A stretch of 64,000 nt of DNA from Platanthera guangdongensis (lineage: Eukaryota > Streptophyta > Magnoliopsida > Asparagales > Orchidaceae), in NCBI GenBank assembly GCA_039583875.1, contig CM077162.1:67081259-67145258 (forward strand). The letters are read 5' to 3'. Below are positions 57,758 through 64,000 of this stretch, piece after piece (the stretch's first letter is position 1; each line of letters begins with the position of its first letter). The notes under the pieces are model-generated. The model was not told the origin of the DNA and searched no databases. It saw only the letters and a list, made by a program, of their open reading frames with translations. The position numbers were made by a program, and so were the translations under genes.

Positions 57758-58700
57758 AGATCGTCTAACGAAGGTGTCGCATTTCATTCCGCATAGGAAG
57801 GATGATCCAGTCGAGAAATTGGCAAAGCTGTATGTGGATAATATTGTGTGGCTTCATGGTGTACCCCGCAGCATCGTGAGTGAACGAGATGGACGGTTCA
57901 CGTCCAATGATTAGAGGCTGGTGCAGCAGATGTTGGGAACAAAGCTGAGTTTTAGCACAACCTTTCATCCACAAACGGATGGGCAAAACGAAAGGGTCAA
58001 TAGGACAATGGAATACATGCTTCGCATGTGCGTCCTGGACTTCGGAAAGCAATGGAAAGATCACCTATACTTGGTGAATTCGCTTGCAACAATAGCTAAC
58101 ACAGGCGAGCATCAAAATGCGCCCTTCGAGTGGCCTTTATGGTAGAAAATGTTGCACGCCGTATGTCTTGGATGGAAACGGTTGAATCAAAGTTGTAAAG
58201 AGACTAGAGGTGGAGGATGCTACTTCTTTTGGTGAGAACCATTCGGGAGAGGTTGTTATTTGTCAGGACCTCCAGGCTAAGTACTATAATGTCAAGAACA
58301 GGAACGTGAAGTTCGCTGATGGCGATTGGGTTACTTGAAGATCAAGCCGTTCAATGTGTCTGCCTGCGGTGCAGCACTTGAAGAAGCTAAGCCCGAGATA
58401 CCATGGACCGTTTTAGGTTCTGGAGCGATTGGTGAAGCAAGCGTACCGGTTGAATCTGTCAGTAGGAGACTTAGTGGTCTACATGATGTATTCCATATAT
58501 CGTACTATGGAAGGCGGTGCAAGAGCCTATCAAGTGGATCACGGTCGATCAGTGTCGTTGTTAGTGGTTGACGACGAAGGTCAAGCCCGTACGTATTGAG
58601 GACTCAGAAGTCAAGCGGCGTACACAATAAAGAGATCTGGATGTCAAGGTCCGTGGGACAATTGCGGTCGGCAGGAGCTCTCTTGGAGCAAGAGCAGACT
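57758..58700 (+). pseudogene. Element E integrase core and C-terminal tail
   Basis: After the AGATC repeat the frame reads [48 protein letters not shown] (second catalytic D) and [19 protein letters not shown] (glutamate of the catalytic triad). The tail is poorly kept (HDVFHISY near 58475-58500, WDNCGRQELSWSKS near 58655-58690). Confidence 0.88.
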
Positions 58701-58795
58701 ATGCTTAGGAGTACACGTGAGTTTTTTTCACTCAGTAGGTAGTACGTTTTATGCTTATCTTTCCTTTATGTAATTTTCGTATTAGAAATTCTTTT

Positions 58796-59051
58796 AAGAG
58801 GGGGAGAGTTTGTAATGCCGCGAAACTCAAAGAGCGACGAGAGGCATTTTTGGGACAAATTTGGGAAATTTAGCAGGGGGAACATGGCCGGGACACGGGT
58901 TGTGCCAGGGCGTGTCAGGTCGAGTCGACGATTTGGCCGAGAGGTCAACGAATTTTTGGAGTCAACGATCGTTCGAGCAGGCGAACACGGTATGAGACAA
59001 TAGCGTGTCTCAGGGGTGTCGAGTCATTTCGACGATCGTCCCTCGAAGTTG
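58796..59051 (+). repeat. Polypurine tract and truncated 3' LTR of element E
   Basis: AAGAGGGGGAGAG at 58796-58808 precedes an LTR start TGTAATGCCGCGAAACTC at 58811. It aligns with the E 5' LTR (TGTAACGCCCCGAAATTC) and is clearly diverged from it. The LTR stops at 59051, where element H begins; the 5 bp there are AGTTG. Confidence 0.85.
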
Positions 59052-61024
59052 TGTAAACACCCCCATCTGTCGCATGGCAATAACACAGAAGGTCCAGCTG
59101 GAACCCGACGCCATATACCACAGACATTCGGAGGGATTACCAAATGAATAATCAACCAACCAATTAAGGACAAACTACTCGTCCTAAACCACAGAGCATT
59201 CTAGCGGAAGTTTTTAAAGTTGAAGAACCAAACTTAAATCCGTCAAAAATGAATGTCCACAATTTACAAACTACAAGAACGAACCCCAAAACACTGAAAC
59301 AGGTACATGGCCTTATGGCCTTACAAATTTCAATAAATATAACATGTTTACATACACCGGCTCGCTCAGGCCGGCGCACACATGAGAAATGTAAAAAAAC
59401 AACTATTCTACGGCCTTCTAGGGCCATCACACCAAACATGGGCTCCAGCCCGCTATTTGGCGCTCGGCTCCGTCAGCACCTGCAAGCACATTACACCGCA
59501 CGGTGGCAAATAAAGCAACGGTCAGCTAAAAGCAGACCAAATTAAAGACCCCGCCCTTACTCGGGACGGCGGTGCTCTTTTCCCTGCATAACATTAGCCC
59601 AACAATATAATATCGCAATTATAATTCGCCACAGGTGTAGGAACGCACGGCAAACACCCCGTGCACTCAGGGACATTCATGGTGAACCTGACAAATCAGG
59701 CATTCACCACCATCCCTAGGATGGCAACAACATGTGAGCATTTAGCCTTTCTGACCACGCGCTAAGGCTCCGACTATGCCCCACGACCAGTCCCCGTCAT
59801 CGGGTCTCTCGCACCGAACCCCACATAGCTAGGTCCAATCCACTTGCCCGTTGCTCACGCAGCCGCATGTCCAATTTAAGGAACTTGCGCGGGCCAAGCT
59901 TCTCTCGGATCCAAATTTTCCAAAACAATCTCATAACCCAGTTATGATCAAGGCCGGTTCCCAGACCGCCAAGTTAGCAAACACGTTTACCGCTCAGTTA
60001 CCGGGTGCGCCTTGAAGCTAACCTCCAAGGATCCCTGCTGCAATCTACCGCGTAGAAACCCGAAAAACCCAAAGCACGGAGTCTTCTCCGGCAAAACATA
60101 TCAAATGCAACATCACCGATCCAGACAAAACACGTCCGGGTAGGCTTCACACACAATGCCTATGCCGTACTTACGATCCGGGCTCTACATGCAACACAAG
60201 GGGGGACTATTCCCGTCAACCCCAAGGAACACCACGCACTCACCGCATACTCGCGGGAGCGGGATTCCCTATGCAGAAGAAAGAGCTTCAAGCGCTCAAG
60301 TTGAGAATCGTTACCCTTGTAGTCCGTTTTGGCGCCATGGAAAAACTACGCGGTTAGAACTCTTCGCAATGACCTTCCCTCCACGGATCCGCTCTCCGAT
60401 TTGAAACGGTGCTCCGATGCTCCGCGGCGGCCGGAAACCTCTTCTTCTTCCTCTCCTCTCTCACTTTGGAAGGGGAGAACTTGGAGAGAAAATGAAAGGG
60501 AATAACTCCCTATTCCCGCCTTAACAGAGCAGGATTCATCTGGGTCGTCGGATCTAAATTAAAGGAAACGAATGGCTCTGATTCTGCACAAAATCCCCCA
60601 GACCTGGGCCGCACACGCTTGGCACATGGCCGTGTCCAAGGCCGTTGCCCTCGATCCAGGCACGAATCGTCGAACTGAGAAACGCACACGGTCAAGACAC
60701 GCCCGTGTCTGACCAGACACGCCCGTGTCCGGTTCCTCGACACGCCGTGTTCGTGGGCGTGTCACGCATAACCGCCACGGCAAACGGACATGACCTCATC
60801 GAGGACACGGGTAGGGACACGGGTTGGCCACGCCCGTGTCGGATGACACGCCCGTGTCATCCGGCCGTGTTCCTGGCCGTGTCCTTCTCGGGTTGGAAAC
60901 GGCCAAAAAATCACAGCCAGACACGGCCTTGGACACGCCCGTGTCCTAGGCCGTGTACCCCTACAAGCACCAAAAAACTCTTTTTTTTTCGCGACCGACT
61001 CACACACAAAATTGGGGCGTTACA
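59052..61024 (-). repeat. Element H 3' LTR (1,973 bp)
   Basis: Plus-strand ends are TGTAAACACCCCCATCTG and GGGGCGTTACA, followed by ATCTCCACACTTAAGG. Its U3 has ACACG-CC-CGTGT inverted repeats at 60695-60710 (AGACACG/CGTGTCT), 60841-60862 (GGATGACACG/CGTGTCATCC) and 60931-60946 (GGACACG/CGTGTCC), but no GTGTCGACAC array. Confidence 0.92.
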
Positions 61025-62260
61025 AATCTCCACACTTAAGGAATTTCGTCCCGAAATTAAGCAAAGGTACACGAAAGCTAAATGATACCTGAGTGGAATA
61101 AACCGGGTATTCCTCAACATAGCTTGCTCTCGCTCCCAAGAAAGCTCCTCACGTCCGCAATTATAACAACGGACTTTAACCATTCTGACCTCGTTGCGGA
61201 GTCGTTTACCGCAACGTCTTCAATTCGTACTCGTCTGACCCTTATTGTTAACTCATAATCAACCGGTACTGATTGTATGCAACGATCTGCGAAGGCTTCT
61301 TGCACTGCCTACGCAAACACCGATACGTGGAATAGTCATGCAGCCCACTCAACTCCGTCGACAGCTTCAACCTATATGCCGCCTCGCCAACACGCTCCAG
61401 GATTTCAAATGGTCAAGTATCTCGGACTCAGCTTCTCAAGCGTCGAACCGCGATACACCTTGAACGGGCTTGATCTTTAAATAACATGTCGCCAACATTG
61501 AACTCCACATTTCTATTGTTTGGCATTGTAATACATTGACTGTCTATCCTGAGCAATCTCAGCCTTGCTTGAATGTGTCCGTATCATTGAAGTGCATCTT
61601 CCACCGCTTGAGTTTATAACAACTTTGATTCGCCTGCCTCCAACCAAGACAACGACGTACGACACTTCCTCCCGTACAAAGCTTCGAAAGGCTCCATTCC
61701 AATGCTTGCCTGAAAACTATTGTTGTAAGCAAACTCCACATGTATAAGTGATCCTCCCAATTCTTCCCGAAATCTAGGACGCACATGCGAAGCATGTCCT
61801 CCATAGTCCTGTTGACTCTCTCGGTTTGGCCATCGTCTGCGGGGTGAAAGGCTGTGCTGAACTTTAGTTTAGTACCCAACAGACCATGCACCAACCTCCA
61901 GTCATTGACGTGAAGCGTCCATCACGATCACTAACAATACTGCGAGGCACACCATGCAGTCGTACAATATTATCCACGTAGAGTTTGGCTAACTTTTCTA
62001 CTGGATCTTCCTTTCTCATTGGGATAAAGTGCGACACCTTTTTCAATCTAGTCTACGACCACCCAAATGGCGTCATTTCCTTTCTGCGACTACGCAAACC
62101 GTGCACAAAATCCATAGATATATCATCAAACTCCATTCTGGATAGGAAGGGATTTTCAAGAAACCTCCGGGCTTTCTGGCATTCCGGTCTTCACTAATGC
62201 ACAAGTACGACACTTGCCACGTAAAGGTTCCACAACCTTCTTCAAACCCGGCCACCAGAA
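61025..62260 (-). pseudogene. Element H integrase C-terminus and core (left of gap)
   Basis: Reads REELSWEREQAMLR (tail), then a core with [50 protein letters not shown] and, at the gap edge, FWWPGLKKVVEPLRGKCRTC. Frames change often because of 1-bp indels. Confidence 0.85.
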
Positions 62261-62760
62261 NNNNNNNNNNNNNNNNNNNNNNNNNNNNNNNNNNNNNNNN
62301 NNNNNNNNNNNNNNNNNNNNNNNNNNNNNNNNNNNNNNNNNNNNNNNNNNNNNNNNNNNNNNNNNNNNNNNNNNNNNNNNNNNNNNNNNNNNNNNNNNNN
62401 NNNNNNNNNNNNNNNNNNNNNNNNNNNNNNNNNNNNNNNNNNNNNNNNNNNNNNNNNNNNNNNNNNNNNNNNNNNNNNNNNNNNNNNNNNNNNNNNNNNN
62501 NNNNNNNNNNNNNNNNNNNNNNNNNNNNNNNNNNNNNNNNNNNNNNNNNNNNNNNNNNNNNNNNNNNNNNNNNNNNNNNNNNNNNNNNNNNNNNNNNNNN
62601 NNNNNNNNNNNNNNNNNNNNNNNNNNNNNNNNNNNNNNNNNNNNNNNNNNNNNNNNNNNNNNNNNNNNNNNNNNNNNNNNNNNNNNNNNNNNNNNNNNNN
62701 NNNNNNNNNNNNNNNNNNNNNNNNNNNNNNNNNNNNNNNNNNNNNNNNNNNNNNNNNNNN
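62261..62760. other. Assembly gap of exactly 500 N
   Basis: A round-number N run marks a scaffold gap of unknown size. The sequence to its left (61505-62260) and right (62761-63504) is the same. Confidence 0.98.
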
Positions 62761-64000
62761 CCACATTTCTATGTTTGGCATTGTATATACTTTGACTGTC
62801 TATCCTGAGCAATCTTCAGCCTTTATTGAATTGTTCGTATCATTGAAGTGGCATCTTCCACCGCTTGACGTTTAACAACTTGATTCGCCTGCCTCCAACA
62901 AGAAAACGACGTACGACACTTCCTCCCGTACAAAGCTTCGAAAGGCGCCATTCAATGGCTTGCCTGAAAACTATTGTTGTAAGCAAACTCCACCATGTAA
63001 AGTGATCTCCCAATTCTTCCCGAAATCTAGGACGCACATGCGAAGCATGTCCTCCATAGTCATGTTGACTCTCTCGGTGGCCATCGGTCTGCGGGTGAAA
63101 GGCTGTGCTGAACTTTAGTTAGTACCCAACAGACCATGCACCAACCTCCAGTCATTTGACGTGAAGCGTCCATCACGATCACTAACAATACTGCGAGGCA
63201 CACCATGCAGTCGTACAATATTATCCACGTAGAGTTTGGCTAAACTTTTCTACTGGATCTTCCTTTCTCATTGGATAAAGTGCGACACCTTTTCAACTAT
63301 CTACGACCACCCAAATGGCGTCATTTCCTTCTGCGACTTCGGCAAACCGTGCACAAAATCCATAGATAATATCACAAACTTCCATTCTGGATAGGAAGGG
63401 ATTTAAAGAAACCTCCGGGCTTCTGGCATTCCGCTTCACTAATGCACAAGTACGACACTTGGCCACGTAAAGTGCCACATCCTTCTTCAAACCCGCCACC
63501 AGAATAATTTCTTCATGTCTCTATACATTTTCGTGCTTCCCGGATGGATTGAGTACTTTGGTATGATGAGCCTCATACATTAACTCCTCCCGAATATTAT
63601 CCGCACTAGGAACGCATAGACGACCGTCCTTTCTTAGCAACCCGTCTTCAACCACAAACTGGGAATTTGACCCATCCAAAGATTCATCCAAGATTTGCTT
63701 CATGCTGCTATCCTGAACCAAAGCCCTCCGAACTCTATCCGCTAGGTCACACTGCACCTCTGTCCAAAACAGTTTTGCCTCGACACTAGACTGCTTGTCA
63801 ACGCAAGATATCTCCAATGCCTCCAGCTCTTGGACCAATCTCTTATCATGCACTGATAACCAATTGGCTTGTGCGGAATTTTACGACTCAACGCATCCAC
63901 CACTGCATTTCCCTTCCCAGACACATAGTGTATCTTGAAGGTGTAGTCCCCTAAGAACTCCATCCACCTCCTCTACCTCATGTTTCAGATCCTTTTGGTC
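62761..64000 (-). pseudogene. Element H integrase and RNase H (right of gap)
   Basis: Positions 62761-63504 repeat the integrase core seen left of the gap. From 63505 rightwards new sequence follows: the integrase N-terminal region ([31 protein letters not shown]) and the RNase H end ([28 protein letters not shown]), with the rest beyond the window. Confidence 0.88.

Larger units (their letters stand above)
40135..57762 (+). mobile_element. Element F: TNT1-94-like copia retrotransposon split by element G
   Basis: Plus-strand element (40140-57757) with target-site duplication AGATC at 40135-40139 and 57758-57762. Removing G leaves about 8.2 kb. It has LTRs of 1,135 and 1,167 bp, a Met-type primer-binding site, a 960-bp leader, a gag-pol frame broken by stops and frameshifts, and about 960 bp of non-coding DNA before the 3' LTR. 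The LTRs differ by only a few substitutions and indels in the first 220 bp, so it is younger than D but older than B. Confidence 0.96.
22212..59051 (+). mobile_element. Element E: gypsy chromovirus split by elements B, F and H
   Basis: This is a plus-strand gypsy element whose pieces lie at 22212-26284, 39462-40139 and 57758-59051. Removing B and F joins its RNase H and integrase at the exact target-site duplications. The order is 5' LTR, gag, protease, RT, RNase H, integrase, chromodomain-like tail, polypurine tract and start of the 3' LTR, which is cut by element H. It is the same family as G and H, as shown by matching LTR ends and integrase. Many stops and frameshifts show it is dead and old. 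Confidence 0.92.
59052..64000 (-). mobile_element. Element H: gypsy chromovirus of the E/G family, 3' part
   Basis: Minus-strand element starting with its 3' LTR (59052-61024) and running through integrase into RNase H at the right window edge. Integrase ([26 protein letters not shown]) and LTR ends match E and G. An assembly gap and an apparent duplication lie inside. Confidence 0.92.

Noticed and set aside
61505..63504. True tandem duplication of the H integrase
   Set aside because: The copies abut the N gap exactly and differ mainly by 1-bp indels, which fits unmerged contig ends better.

Overview
This window looks like repeat-rich intergenic or heterochromatic DNA of a flowering plant with a large genome. 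It is almost wholly built of Ty1/copia and Ty3/gypsy LTR retrotransposons. Nearly all legible primer-binding sites are of the plant initiator-tRNA-Met type (TGGTATCAGA...), the copia proteins are of the Sirevirus (SIRE/Maximus) and TNT1-94-like types, and the gypsy proteins are of the Tekay/Del chromovirus type. I see no host gene, no structural RNA gene and nothing bacterial. The species cannot be named from this sequence.

Layout. Element A (Sirevirus, minus strand) enters from the left edge and ends with its 5' LTR at 6393. Positions 6394-8046 hold no recognisable gene. Element C (a second Sirevirus-like element, minus) starts with its 3' LTR at 8047; its third ORF is split by two gypsy insertions. 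Element D (minus) lies at 10476-22177 with TSD GTAGG, and element E (plus) starts at 22212. E is itself broken three times: by B (Sirevirus, minus, 26285-39456, TSD GCAGC), by F (copia, plus, 40140-57757, TSD AGATC), and by H (gypsy, minus, from 59052 past the right edge), which sits in E's 3' LTR. F carries G (gypsy, minus, 45554-54962, TSD GGATC). The deepest nesting is C > E > F > G. E, G and H are copies of one gypsy family. A and B are copies of one Sirevirus family.

State of the elements. B is by far the youngest: its 2.1-kb LTRs differ by 4 substitutions and one 1-bp indel by eye. Even so, its pol has a 1-bp frameshift in a homopolymer and its third ORF has two stops. D, E, F and G are older and broken by stops and frameshifts. 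The G and H regions are full of 1-bp indels, and the 500-N gap at 62261-62760 is flanked by two copies of the same ~750 bp. That points to two contig ends that were not merged rather than a real duplication.

Most notable signal. Several unrelated LTR families, copia and gypsy alike, carry dense arrays of short palindromes or inverted repeats in the LTR, mostly with a TCGA core and usually upstream of the TATA box: GTGTCGACAC in A and B, ACTCGAGT in D, CGATCG-centred dyads in F, GTGTCGACAC plus ACACG-CC-CGTGT dyads in G, and a degenerate TTCGTCGACC array in C. Spacing is often close to 20-21 bp, about two helical turns. In B the same array plus a TATA box recurs inside the element, just ahead of the third ORF, suggesting that this ORF has its own promoter. 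Two sets of inverted repeats (the leader of D, and the LTRs of G and H) show matched changes in both arms, as expected if the folded structure matters.
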